A stretch of 64,000 bases of DNA from Hypericum androsaemum. Taxonomy: Eukaryota > Streptophyta > Magnoliopsida > Malpighiales > Hypericaceae. Within the stretch, counting starts at the first letter, position 1; the number at the start of each line of letters is the position of its first letter. The stretch is from assembly GCA_963995505.1 (NCBI GenBank), contig OZ023186.1, positions 1,302,001 to 1,366,000 on the forward strand, read 5' to 3'. Made by a program: the position numbers and the translations under genes. The notes below the pieces were generated by a model. It made no database searches. It worked only from the letters and a program-made list of their open reading frames with translations, and was not told the DNA's origin. This document shows positions 31,575-43,703 of the stretch, piece after piece.

Positions 31575-32599
31575 TGTTGTATTCGGAGGGTTCGGTGTAC
31601 TTGATTAAGATCTACGGCAGTCGAGGCAAGTGTTGGACACTTTTTCCGTAAGACGAGATTGCCCAGTATATTTCAGTGCGGTACGGGCTACGGCAATCGT
31701 CTCCAAGATACAACGAATGTTCGGGCGTTTCCAAGAACGTTGCACACGTATCTCGAAACTTTCGGGCGAACTCTTATATACCCAGAACTTTCGGACGGAC
31801 TATTTGTAAGTAAAGAACGGGGGGAGAGGAGAAGACAACAATGCTTATGGAGAGCACTTGCTGCTGGGATAATCTGCAAATGAGGGGGAGAGGCCTATTT
31901 ATAGGCGCTGGAGGAGTGGCAGGCAGGCACTCCGAAGGGGCACGAGGCACTTCCGAAGAGATGCGACTCAGGCAGGCAGCCATATCGCTCGTGGCCCTTC
32001 GGAGATGTCCCTTCGCTAGGCAGATTACTCTAGCCTCTTCGCGTCCCTTCATGGATTGCTCGCAGCCCTTCGGTCGTCTGAAAATTTTCGGGATATTCCA
32101 GCCCTTCGTGCCTTTTCGGTGGCCATCCTGGAAGGCGCTCGCAGCCCCTCGTCACATCGGTAGCTACGCAGCTCTCTCCGGACTCGGGCAAAATACTTAA
32201 GGCTCCTTCAGCTCCTCGCGATGATGCGCACATGTGAAGTTCCAAGTGCGCCACAAAGCGCCCATTGCGATCTGCGTCTAATGTGCCATGCGCACACGCA
32301 CACGCACATGCGCAGCTGCGGGCGCGGGCGAGGGCACGAGCGCGGGCGCGTGCGCGTGCGCTTGCTCGTGCTCGTGCTCAGATGGTGCTGTGCACCATCC
32401 TCGCCGCAGTCTGAGTTGGCTATCCTTCCATTTGGTCAACTCATTTCCTAGTCAACAAGGAGTTTCTCCTTATAAACTAAGAAATGTTGGTGCCACTTTC
32501 CAATGTGGGATTGCACTTTCCTTTTCCCTTTTGGGCCTCCCACTTTGGGCCTTTCCACTTTGGGCTTTGCATTGAATTTTCATTCAAGCTTTTCCAAAA
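31575..32599 (-). repeat. 3' LTR of copia 3
   Basis: 1,025 bases; its terminal CA is mutated to AA at the internal edge. It keeps the 213-base middle block missing from the other LTR, rich in GCGCACACGC-like alternating purine-pyrimidine repeats near 32290-32350. Confidence 0.85.
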
Positions 32600-33143
32600 A
32601 TCCCCTACATGAATGATGATTAATGCATGCAGACTCTAATCGAAAGTTCTGACGTATTATTATTGCATCGAGACAGGTAGCTTGTGGCTTTGAACCTTCT
32701 CTAGTAATATGTTATCAGATTTACTCGCTGCTAAGTGAACGTGATATCTTGAACCGCCAGCTTTTGGCGTAAACCAAGACAATAACATTTACACAATAAT
32801 AATCCTAGTATAATTGAGTTCTCATGTTGTGTCCGTTTTGGCCATGGACCGTATCTTAGATTCATAAGTATTTTTTCTATTTGAAGCGGCCTCACTTCAC
32901 ACTTACATAGGTGATCTCCTATCAGGAGTATCCTGCCATACTCCACCTTTATCAAGGTATAGGAATCATTAAAAAATGTAATACTTAACCTTACCACATC
33001 TCTGCAGGTTAACACCTGGGCAGCTTCTGAGAATGAGATAGGTTCCAGGTGATTAACTGAACCCTCCATAACTTAGTTGTCTCATTGAACCAAGTTTGTG
33101 GGTTCTCCAATCATCATGGTTGAGTTACCGCTATGGACTTTCT

Positions 33144-36100
33144 TTAGTGTGTGGATTTTAATCCCATTCCCCTTACTGCGTTGTACATTTGATCTCTATT
33201 GATTCCTTTCGTAAAAGGATCAGCTAAGTTGTCCTTGGACTTTACGTAATTAATGGTGATCACCCCACTAGAGATCAACTGTCTAACGGTATTGTGTCTC
33301 CGACGGATATGTCGAGACTTTCCGTTGTACATTGTACTTTGTGCTCTCCCGATTGCAGACATGCTATCACAATGTATCAATACGGGAGGCACCGGTTTGC
33401 TCCAGCATGGAATATCCTCTAGGAAGTTTCTGAGCCATTCAGCTTCTTCCCCAGCTTTGTCTAATGCTATAAATTCTGACTCCATAGTGGATCGAGCTAT
33501 ACATGTTTGTTTAGAGGACTTCCAAGACACAGTTCCTCCTCCTATGGTGAATACGTATCCACTCGTGGATTTGGAGTCCTTAGTGTCTGATATCCAGTTT
33601 GCATCATTGTATCCTTAAATAACGTAAAACCCTTTCCAGAGCTAGCCAGTGATCCTTCCCTGGATTACTTGTGAATCTACTAAGCTTACTAACTGAGTAA
33701 GCAATATCGGGACGTGTGCAGTTTGTTAAATACATCAAGCTCCCGATAATTTGCGCATACCTCAGTTGAGATACTGGGTCCCCTCGATTCTTGGCTAAGT
33801 GTAGATTCAAATCTACTAGAGTCTTAACCGGAGGTTTGTCAAAAGCTTCATATTTCTTGAGCACGCTTTCCACGTAGTGGGATTGCGTCAAGATAATTTC
33901 ATCAGCTTTCCTAGAGATTTTTTATTCCTAGTATGACGTCTGCCAGACCCATATCTTTCATGTCAAAGTGGTCCTTTAACATGTTCTTAGTTTTTACAAT
34001 AACCTCTTTATTGCTTCCCACAATTAGTAAGTCATCTACGTAGAGACATACATTTACGTAAGCTTCAGGTGTGCCCTTAATGTAAACACATTTATCGCAC
34101 TCATTGATCTTAAATCCATTCGACAGCATTGTCCTGTCAAATTTCTCGTGCCACTGTTTCGGCGCTTGTTTTAGCCCGTATAGTGACTTGACTAGCCGAC
34201 ACACTTTATGCTCTTGACCGGGAGCCACAAACCCTTCAGGTTGCTCCATGTATATCTCCTCTTCCAGTTCTCCATTTAGGAAAGCTATTTTTACGTCCAT
34301 TTGGTGGATCTCGAGGTTATAGAGTGCCGCAACAGCTATGAGTACTCTAATTGATGTGATTCTTGTGACCGGTGAATACGTGTCAAAGAAATCATGTCCC
34401 TCCTTCTGTTTGAACCCCTTAGCTACCAATCGAGCTTTGTACTTGTCGATTTATCTATCAGCTTTGTATTTCCTTTTTAGGATCCACCTGCATCCCAAAG
34501 GTTTGCAGCCCGGTGGGAGATCCACGATTTTCTACGTGTGATTTTGCATAATAGATTCTATCTCACTATTGATAGCTTCCTTCCAGAGAGGAGCATCTGG
34601 ACTGGACAATGCCTCTTGTATTGTCGTGGGTTCATCTTCTAACGCATAGGTTAGATAATCTAGACCAAAGGATTTGGTTACCTTCATCTGTTTACTACGT
34701 CTAGGTTCATCATCTTCCTGATTTGACCCTTGCGTAGTCTCGTGAGCCCTTTTCTTTGGACTTCCTTCTTTTCTTTCCTTATTAGGAAAGCTATTCTCAA
34801 AGAATGTTGCGTTCCTTGATTCTATGACTATTCCTGCATTTATCTCAGGGTTTTTAGATTTATGCACCAAAAATCGATAAGCACTATTATTTTGCGCATA
34901 TCCGATAAAGATGCAATCAATGGTCTTAGGTCCTATTCTCACCTGCTTAGGCTTAGGTACTTCGACCTTTCCTAGGCACCCCCACACTTTAAGGTAACTG
35001 TAGGAAGGCTTCCTTTCTTTCCATAGTTCATATGGGGTTTTATCCCTTTTCTTGTGTGGTAACTTGTTTAGAATGTGGTTAGCTGAGAGCATAGCTTCCC
35101 CCCACATGTTCTGGGGTAAGCCTGAGCTAATCAACATAGCGTTCATCATCTCCTTAAGAATTCGATTTTTGCGTTCAGCTATGCCATTCGATTGAGGTGA
35201 GTATGGAGCAGTCGTCTGATGAATAATACCATGTTCTTGACAGAGTTCATCAAACGGAGCTACATATTCTCCCCCTCGATCACTTCAGATCATTTTGATT
35301 TTTACGCTGAGTTGATTTTCAACCTTATTCTTATATCTCTTAAAGGCATCAAGAGCTTCGTCTTTGCCCTTTAGGAGATATACGTAACAGTATTTCGTAC
35401 AATCATCGATAAACATGATGAAGTATTTCTTCCCGCCTTTAGTTTGCATGTGTTTCATATCGCAAGTGTCCGTATGAATTAACTCTAAAGGCGTAGTACT
35501 TCTTTCCACCGAATGGAAAGGTGCTTTGGTCATTTTAGCCTCCACACATACTTCACATTTATCGGATGGGTTAAACTCTAGATTCGGTAATAAATTTAAA
35601 CTTACTAACTTTCTTAGCGAGTTTAAATTTATGTGTCCTAATCTACCATGCCATAAATTAGAACACTCGACCAAGTAAGAAGAAGCGTTAACTTTATTTT
35701 CACCGTGAAAGGTGCGATGTACAGTTATTACATTCATCTTAAACAGCCCCTTTTATAGATAACCCTTTCCTATGAATTGACCCGCTTTGGTCAGTACAAA
35801 CTTATCAGCCTCAAATACAAGCTTAAGACCGGCTTTGCTTAATAGTGAGCTGGAAACTAAGTTCTTGCAGATGTCTGGGACATGCAGCACATCCTTGAGG
35901 GTCAGCTCCTTTCCTGAGGTCAGCTTCAGGACCACCTTACCCAGACCGACGATCTTAGACGTTGCGGAGTTTCCCATGAACATCTCCTTGTCCGAGTAGA
36001 CATGGCGGGTAGCTCCTGTGTCCACGAACCACTCTCTCGGATTGTCCACCAGGTTGGCTTCAAACACTATGACTGACAGATCCATTTCGGACGAGTCTTC

Positions 36101-36948
36101 AGCCAGGTTAGCCTTTCCTTGGTCGTCCTTCTTCGGCTGGCGACAGTCCTTAGCCATGTGGCCAGGTTTACCGCAGTTGTAGTAGTCGCCCTTGATCTTC
36201 TTGTTCTTTTTCTTCTTGGGCTCTTGCTTCTCCTGCTTATCTCTGGACTTCTTCCTCTTCTTGCCATCTTTTCCCTCGGCGAGGTGCACGGTGGTCTCAG
36301 AGTTGGCCTTGCTTGCTTGACTTCAGACTTTCGGTTATCTTCCTCGATCCTAAGTCTCACTATCAGGTCTTCTAGGCCCATGTCCTTTCTTTTGTGCTTG
36401 AGGTAGCTCTTGAAGTCCTTCCAGAGCGAGGGAAGCTTCTCGATCATCACAGCTACTTGGAAGGACTCGCTGAGTTGCATCCCTTCGGCTTGGATCTCGT
36501 GAAGGATCAGCTGCAACTCCTGCACTTGGTCGATGACCTTCTTGGAGTCCACCATCTTGAAGTCGAGGAATCGTTCGACGATAAATTTCTTCGTCCCGGC
36601 ATCCTCCATTTTGTACTTTTTCTCGAGTGAACTCCACAGCTCCTTAGGGGTCTTGACTACCGCGTAGACGTTGTAGAGCGTATCGTCTAGTCCATTCAGG
36701 ATGTAGTTCTGGCACAGGAAGTCGCTGTGACTCCACGCGTTGAGAGCGTTGATCTTCTGTTGATCCATCTCGTTTTCTGCTATCTTGGGTGCTTCCTCTT
36801 TCAGGAACCGAACTAGGTTGAGCGTGGTCAGATAGAACGTCATCTTCTGTTGCCACCTCTTGAACTCGGTACCGTTGAACTTCACTTGCCTTTCGGCGTG
36901 GACAGTTCCTGGTACCGTTGTCAGTGCTACGGTGCTTGACGATGCCAT
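33144..36948 (-). pseudogene. gag-pol of copia 3, broken
   Basis: Order from the 5' end: gag ([11 protein letters not shown]..., with [14 protein letters not shown] near 36880), a CCHC knuckle ([11 protein letters not shown] near 36150), aspartic protease ([13 protein letters not shown] near 36020), the GAG-preintegrase HxxxC-type domain (LWHGRLGH near 35670), integrase core (IDDCTKYCYVYL near 35410), reverse transcriptase (QMDVKIAFLNGELEEEIYM near 34290; YVDD near 34040) and RNase H ([19 protein letters not shown] near 33480, ending ADPFTKGI). This is the copia order, integrase before polymerase. Frames are broken at about 36290, 35750, 35280, 34530, 33900 and 33560. The gag ATG is only about 30 bases from the LTR, unusually close. 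It is not functional. Confidence 0.9.
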
Positions 36949-36951
36949 CTT

Positions 36952-36975
36952 CAAGTACACGAATCTCGTCTTACG
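36952..36975 (-). promoter_or_regulatory. Sequence at the primer-site position of copia 3, complementary to its own U5
   Basis: These 24 bases start two bases inside the LTR edge, where copia elements normally carry TGGTATCAGAGC. They do not. Instead CGTAAGACGAGATT is the exact complement of 37050-37063 and GTGTACTTG of 36998-37006, both in U5. The order of the four segments in the RNA (S1, S2, S1', S2') would make a pseudoknot. Role as primer site is inferred. Confidence 0.45.
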
Positions 36976-36977
36976 AT

Positions 36978-37789
36978 TGTTGTATTCGGAGGGTTCGGTG
37001 TACTTGATTAGGATCTACGACAGTCGAGGCAAGTGTTGGACACTTTCTCCGTAAGACGAGATTGCCCCGTATATTTCAGTGCGGTACGGGCTACGACAAT
37101 CGTCTCCAAGATACAACGACTGTTCGGACATTTTCAAGAACGTTGCACACGTATCTCGAAACTTTCGGGCGAACCCTTATATACCCAGAACTTTCGAACG
37201 GACTATTTGTAAGTGAAGAACGGGGGGAGAGGAGAAGACAACAATGCTTATAGAGAGCACTTGCTACTGGGATAATCTGCAAATGAGGGGGAGAGGCCTA
37301 TTTATAGGCGCTGGAGGAGTGGCAGTCAGGCACTCCGAAGGGGCACGAGGCACTTCCGAAGAGATGCGACTCAGGCAGGCAGTCAGATCGCTCGTGGCCC
37401 TTCGGAGATGTCCCTTCGCTAGGCAGATTGCTCCAGCCTCTTCGCGTCCCTTCATGGATTGCTTGCAGCCCTTCGGCCGTCTGAAAATTTCCGAGATACG
37501 CCACAAAGCGCCCATTGCGACCTGCGTCCAATGAGCCATGTGCACACGCACGTGCGCAGGCGCGTGCTCGGATGGTGCTATGTACCATCCTCGCCGCGGT
37601 CCGAGTTGGCTATCCTTCCATTTGGTCAACTCATTTCCTAGTCAACAGGGAGTTTCTCCTTATAAACTAGGAAATGTTGGTGCCACTTTTCAATGTGGGA
37701 TTGCACTTTCCTTTTCCCTTTTGGACCTCCCACTTTGGGCCTTTCCACTTTGGACTTTGCATTGAATTTTCATTCAAGCTTTTCCAACA
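36978..37789 (-). repeat. 5' LTR of copia 3
   Basis: 812 bases with canonical TG...CA ends. U5 contains a small perfect hairpin (AAGTGT-TGG-ACACTT) conserved in all three LTR copies of the family in this window. Confidence 0.85.
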
Positions 37790-39082
37790 ATCTTAATGAA
37801 GACACCTATATCATCTCCTTCACGAGATCATATGATTGCGGCTATCCCTGGTCCTTTGAATTATCTCCGTCAGGGAGTATCTCTGGTGAATGCCGAGGAT
37901 ATTAAGCCAGTCGGTGATTATTCCCAAGTCCTGGCGAGTCTAATGACATTAGCTCCACAAAATCTTATGATTGTTAAGCTAAAAAGCAAATAGAAGGTAG
38001 CCCTCTCTCCATAACTTCTCAGGGATGCCATAAACGTCCCACCTGGTACGGAGGGATCCAACCCCTTAACGACTAGTTCCTATATCCTTGTTGGATCCCA
38101 ACTGGGGACTTTGATGTTTTGGTAACCCTACCTGGGCCGTTCACTAATTTCTCTAAGCCCAACTTCAGGAGAGTCCAGTGGTACCGATGGCCAAACTAAA
38201 AGGCCCGGTTCGAATTGAACCGGCCACATCTACTAAGGCAACTCGTGCTGCCACGTCTGCTCCCTTCGTGTCGAGAAAATGCAAAATTCTTGATTTCCCA
38301 TCCCTGACACCTAGGGCTAAGAAATTCTCAACTTCTCTGCTATCTCTTTCTGTGATCTCCTCTTAGGTTCCAGAACCGCATTTTAGCGGTATGTACCACC
38401 ATGGTTCTGAAGGCTTAAGCGACAAATCTATCTAGGGAACAGGTGGAAAGCCGACTCCTTGAGGAGGAAGGAGTCACTAGAAATTCAAAAGTAGTGCGAT
38501 TCAAGTCCTTCCTACACTCCATATCCAAAGCCCGTGTTCGGATATGCATGAAGTTAGGTTACCGGGGTTGGTTATCTCCCCTCGGGAGCATCTTCAAGTA
38601 CTTTTGTTTTTTCCGCGTCCCGGGAGACAACTATGCTATTTCCCGAGCTAAAATGAGCATTCTTGCATGGAACTTTCGAGGTTTATTCCAATCTTCGACA
38701 GTTCATAGCCTAAAAGGTCTAATCAAACAATTTTCCCTCTCTATTGTCTTCGTGATGGAACAAAACAACCTAGGGGAAGAGTTGATAAATTGAGAAGTTC
38801 GATAATAGTTTCACGTTGATCCTTGTGGCCTCTCGGGAGGCCTATCTCTCTGGAGGTTTGATAAGTTTGACATTAAAGTAATTGGATGGTCTAAAAATTA
38901 TATTGATGATATTTTCACTGAAGTGTCAACTGGTACTTTATGTTACTTGACTTTCCTTTATGAGAAATGCGACTTCTTAAAAAAGCAAAGATTTTGGGAA
39001 ATGATGATTTTCCTTGTGAATTTGCTTTCAACCCGTGTCTAGTTGTAGGAGATTTAAGTAGGGATGGCAATAGGTAGGGTAG

Positions 39083-39512
39083 GGGTCTGGATTGGGCACG
39101 GAATGCTCAGATTCCAAACCGTTCGGAATGAAGACACGCGGGGACTTTTTTGCAAACGCGCTAAAATACGGGGACCAAAATGAAAAAAATCACGCACAAA
39201 CGCAGACCGGATACAAATGCCATTATCACATAACTGTGCATGCCAATATCACATAACTGTGCATGTCACTATCACATAACTGCGCATGCCAGTGTGACCT
39301 TTTTGCAAAAATGCTAAAATATGGGGGACCAAAATGAAAAAAACCACGCGAGCCATTATCATCAACGGGGACTTGCCACTGCCAAAAATACACATGCCAT
39401 TATCACATAACTGCGCTTGCCATTATCACATAAATACACATGCCATTATCACATAACTGCGATTCCAAACCGTACGGAATCGATTCCTTCACTCCGTGCT
39501 CAATCCACACCC
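39083..39512. mobile_element. 430-bp Mutator-type MITE nested in the hAT element
   Basis: Ends GGGTCTGGATTGGGCACGGA and, inverted, GGGTGTGGATTGAGCACGGA. The nine-base flanks GTAGGGTAG (39074-39082 and 39513-39521) are identical, though the surroundings are GTAGG-repetitive, which weakens the call. The interior has about six copies of a 23-24-base unit, CATGCCATTATCACATAACTG. Confidence 0.7.
39205..39465 (+). repeat. Tandem repeat inside the nested MITE
   Basis: Units of TGCCATTATCACATAACTGCGCA occur in two groups separated by a diverged copy of the GCTAAAATA(C/T)GGGGACCAAAATGAAAAAAA segment, which is itself duplicated (near 39160 and 39310). Confidence 0.75.
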
Positions 39513-42500
39513 GTAGGGTAGGGTAGGGTATTAGTAGGATCTTATCCATATCCTAGTTTTTTTAGTTGGACCCATACTCTATCCTCGACCCTACAAATTT
39601 TCAATTGTTAGATTCATACATCAAATTTTGTAATTTAATTTCAATAGAATAAAGTTTTTTTTTTCGAGTTTGAAGTACATAAATAATTCAACAAAAGAAA
39701 TATATAAAATTTTGGCTTTTAGTGATCCATCATTCATGACATCTTCTAAGTTAGTTGTGTAATAACATAATAAATATGTTAAAGTTAACCATAAAGTATA
39801 TTATATATATTATAATACGATCTAATTAGGGTCTAACTAGGGTCTAATTAAGATAGAGTCTAAAATATAGTAAAAATGTAAGGGTAAGGTCCGACCCACA
39901 GGGTCTAACTATGGATTCATACCCTACCATAGACCCTACTTCTAAACATGGACCCATACTCATACCCTACCCTACACCCAGTCAAAGTCAACATACCCTA
40001 GACCCGTAAGATAAGGATAAGGTCTGACTCTCAGGGTATGGGTATTTTTGCCATCCCTAGATTTAAGTTTGATCTCCCACTGAGGAGAGACAAGGTGGCT
40101 ACTAACCTGATTTGTGGCAGATGGCCTTGCTTCATTATTTTATCCAAGAGGGTGAGCTTATTGATCTTGGCTTTAAAAGAAACTCATTCACATAGTCCAA
40201 CCTACAAGGTGATGACCAGAATGGAGAAATGGAGAAATTTATTTCCTAAATTTCAAATTATCCATGACACCATCTCAAACTCTGATCACTGCCCTTTAAT
40301 ACTCTCCTTAAGATTATCCAGAATTAGTCATAACCTCTTGGCTTTAGTGAAGAATCATTTTATTCAGAATTTGTTCTCCCTGACCTTAATAGAACCTTTA
40401 TTACACTTATTCCAAAGGTCCGTAATCCTGTTGACATTCATAGCTTCAGACTAAATAGATTGTGTAATTTTGCGTACAAAATTTACTCTAAGGTCTTAGC
40501 TAATAGACTCAAACCATGAATGAATTCTCTCATCCATGAATCTGAGGGTGCTTTTGTTAAAGATAAGTGTATCCAGGACAACATTATAATTGCCTATCAA
40601 GCTTTCCATTTTCTCAGATCTCTGCCCATTAAGTTGGATATCAAAAAAGCATATGATCTTGTCAATTGGTAGTTTCTTGAATAAGTCATGATTAGACTTG
40701 ATTTTCCCATAAAATGGATTGCGCGTATAATGAGTTGTGTCAAAATAACATCTTATAATGTCCTTTTCAATGGCCAACCTATGCCATGGTTCTAATCCTA
40801 TAGGGGAACTAGAAAAGGGGTCCTTTATCCCTTTTCCTCTTTCTTCTTTTTTCAGACACTAATCTTTGGCAAAGCTAACTTCTTGGAGGTTACTACTCTG
40901 AAACACCTCTTAGTTCAATTCTCACTCTGCTCATGTGAAGAAATTAATTTCTCAAAGTCTAGTAACTGCTTTTCCAAATGAAAAACTGATGCTTACAAAT
41001 GAGAAATTAATTTCTCTGACATTTTTGGCAGGAATTCTATGCTTCCCACTGATAAGTATTTTAGCTTACTATCTCTTTGGGGAAGATCTCGAAAAGATGC
41101 TCTTAGCTTAATCTATGACAAAATCTGGAAAAAAATTAAGTTGGAAGCAAATACTTTTGTCTATGGTTGGCAGAGAAGTGCTAATCAAATCTATTTCATT
41201 TGAAATTATGTGTTATTCTATGCAATGTTTGTTATGTCCTATCACCTTTTGCTCTAAATTGGATGGCCTAATTTCCAAATTTTGGTGGTCTTGTGATCCT
41301 GAGACTAGGAAAATTCATTGGGATGTGTGGCAGAAACTGTCAGCTTAAATGAAATTAGGAGGCTTGGGTTTCGAGGATCTTAGAATTTTTAACATTGCTT
41401 TACTAGCTAAACAGGTATGGAGACTGTTAACTAATCTAATTTTCTCTGTTTTAAGGTCCTTAAAGGGATTTACTTCCCTCATTCTGATCTTCTTAATGCT
41501 ACTAGAGAAGGATGTCCCTCTTAGATATGAAACAGTTTGTTGGTTGGTGCTGCTTCTATTTTTATTGGGATTGTCTCCAGAATTGGCAATGGATTGGCTA
41601 CAAACATTTGGCTGGATCCTTGGGTGTCTGATTTACCAGAGATGAGGATCTCTTCTATTCCACCTTTTCCTCATGTTTTCACTTATGTTTCTGAGCTTAT
41701 CTGTCTAGAAAATAGGACTTGAAAATGGATGCCTTTGCATTCTCTTCTCTACACTTGATTTACTTGCCATTGCTAGCATCAAGATTGGTGGTCATAATAT
41801 CTCTGATAGATTAATCTGGAAATTTGCCAGGATGGTTGCTACTCTGTCAATAGATGGTACCATGCTTTGAAATCCAATGAATTGAATGCTTCTATTGGAA
41901 CCTAGGCAGGTTCCAGTAGCCTTCTTTTGACCCTGGCGTCTAGAATAGTATATAGAAACTTAAGAATGCTTCTAAAATTAGGACCTTCATTGGAACTTTG
42001 TTAGAAATGAGATTCCAACTTCTCAAAATTAACATAGGACATCTATATTCATCTGATATTTGCTTTGTGTGCAATTTATCCACTAAATGAGTCATGCTTT
42101 TGATGTTTGAATGTTCCCATGCTAGAGCAACTTGGCTCGCACATCCTTTTAACTGCGGAATTCCAGATATTGACTGCCATAGTTTTTGTTGCTGCTTGGA
42201 ACAAATTCTTGCTTTTCTCAAACATTCTAATACTATGCATCAAGTCTCATATGCCATGTATCTGTGGTTGCACATTTTGATGGCAAGAAACAAATTTATC
42301 TTCGAAGGGTTGAGGATTGATCCAATTCGTATTAATTTCCTTGTTGCTGATGATTGCCATAAATTTTTGCAGGCAAGTTAGACTCTTACAATCTTCATGG
42401 ACTGCCCCTGTAGCAGGAGCCGTGAAGTTTAATTGCAACACCTCTCGGACGGACCTCCAACCTCAGGCAAGTATTTCCATCATCGCAAGAGCCATCAATG

Positions 42501-42985
42501 CCTTGTTCTGAAAGGTCAGGCGTTACTTTTGTCCGCTAGATCACCAATTGAAGTGTAACTACAGTCGATTCAATACGCTGTCAACATGGTTTCCAACCAC
42601 TTCAGCTGTTTGACCATAGAAATAAATTATCTACTAGCCTCTTTCTTTTTTACTTCTGCCGACCCGGTTGTTGTTGAGAGGTAGAGCTCCTTGTAATAGA
42701 TATTAGGCAATCTATAACTCTATTATCTTTGTGTTCTATTAACCTTATTCCTAGGACTATTAATCGGGTTACAGATTGGCTTTGTAATAAATGTAGACTT
42801 CGTTCATTAGACTGGGATTGGGACTTATCCCACCTAGACGAACTTGATGTACTATTTTTAATGAATTTTTTGACGTAATGCAAGTAAGGTAGTCTTAAAC
42901 TTGAAAAAAAAAAGGTTCAAGAATGTTGCTCAAATGTAGAAAAAAAATAAGCCATGTTCGTTACATCAACTTGTTGCCAAAAGTA

Positions 42986-43703
42986 TGATACCCAGTAAAT
43001 GATTTATACTGTCTGAAATACTTAGGTGATTTGATTGGTACTATCCATATCAACAAGGTGTACCTTCTTTTCTGGTACATATCTTGAGAGAACTCCAAGG
43101 TTAAACGCGTTTGACCGGGAGTAGGATCAGGAAGGGTAACCTCCTGGGAAGTTTTCTGGGATGCATGAGAGTGAAGAGAAAGCACGCTAGAAAGTTTTCT
43201 GAAGACAGTCGGTCAGATCACGGGGCGTTCCATTAGGATCAGGATGGGTGACCTCCTGGGAAGTTTCTCGGGATGCGTGCGAGTGAGGAAAAAATACGCT
43301 GAAAAAGATCCGTGTTGGTCTGTGGAGACAGTCGGTCAGATCACAGGACGTTACATATGGTATCAGAGCAAATACGCTTCTGGAGACTGTTCTGTATTCT
43401 ATCTGGCACGACGAGGACGTCGCGTATTTAAGGAGGGGTGAATGTGATACTCCGTAAATGATTTGTACTGTCTGAAATGCTTATGTAATTTGATTGGTAC
43501 TATACATATCAACAAGGTTCACCTTTTTTTCTGGCACACATCTTGAGAGAACTCCAAGGTTAAACACATTTGGCAGGGAGTATGATCAGGATGAGTGACC
43601 TCCTGGGAAGTTTCCGGAATGCGTACGAGTGAAGACAAAACACACTAAAAAAGACCCATGTTGGTCTGTAGAGACAGTTGGTCGGATCACGGGGCGTTTG
43701 AAA
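42986..43703 (+). mobile_element. Complete Cassandra TRIM retrotransposon
   Basis: LTRs at 42986-43355 and 43443-43703. Directly after the first LTR is a Met-tRNA primer site TGGTATCAGAGC (43358-43369), then an 87-base internal region ending in a purine tract AAGGAGGGGTGA. Both LTRs hold the 5S-derived core (AGAACTCCAAGGTTAAAC...). The flank AAGTA is duplicated (42981-42985 and 43704-43708), and the copy B region at 5415 gives the empty site (CCAAAAGTAATGTG). Non-coding; it relies on proteins from other elements. LTR 1 carries an extra partial copy of the 5S-derived block. Confidence 0.9.

Larger units (their letters stand above)
31575..37789 (-). mobile_element. Copia 3: complete but decayed Ty1/copia element inside the LINE
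   Basis: Two LTRs, 36978-37789 (5' LTR) and 31575-32599 (3' LTR), start TGTTGG on the minus strand and end CAACA. The target duplication ATCTT is perfect (31570-31574 and 37790-37794); joining the flanks restores the LINE reading frame text. The 3' LTR is 213 bases longer because the 5' LTR lacks a block around 37497. A TATA box (TATAAATA) lies in both (37299-37306, 31896-31903). A purine-rich tract (GTAGGGGATT) borders the 3' LTR. No tRNA-Met primer site follows the 5' LTR. Confidence 0.9.
39059..40059. mobile_element. 1-kb non-autonomous hAT element in the LINE
   Basis: Ends TAGGGATGGCAA and TTGCCATCCCTA form 12-base inverted repeats. The flanks are a perfect eight-base duplication GATTTAAG (39051-39058 and 40060-40067), the hAT length. 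Inside are GGGTAGGGTA-type repeats and a nested second transposon, but no transposase. Removing it rejoins the LINE endonuclease. Confidence 0.9.
31481..42913 (+). mobile_element. L1-type LINE, broken by nested insertions
   Basis: Host pieces are about 31481-31574, 37790-39058 and 40060-42913. The segment around the copia insertion belongs to ORF1-like sequence. ORF2 begins at 38653 (MSILAWNFRGLFQSST, endonuclease start). After the hAT insert the endonuclease ends with SNSDHCPLIL near 40290. Reverse transcriptase motif A (KLDIKKAYDLVNW) is near 40640, the C-terminal region (SWKQILLSMVGREVLIKSI) near 41150, a zf-RVT region near 42100-42360 and a decayed RNase H end near 42750-42840. The A-tail is 42904-42913. 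Stops and frameshifts occur throughout, and the YADD region near 40860 is damaged. The 5' limit is uncertain. It lies just downstream of copy D's 3' region. Confidence 0.8.

Noticed and set aside
37062..37765. Multiple frames of 60-120 codons on both strands in the copia 3 LTRs
   Set aside because: They recur in both LTRs and overlap the promoter and U5; LTRs of copia elements are non-coding.
43087..43155. 5S rRNA gene
   Set aside because: Only the 3' half of 5S-like sequence is present, mutated, within a TG...LTR next to a Met-tRNA primer site; it is the Cassandra LTR.
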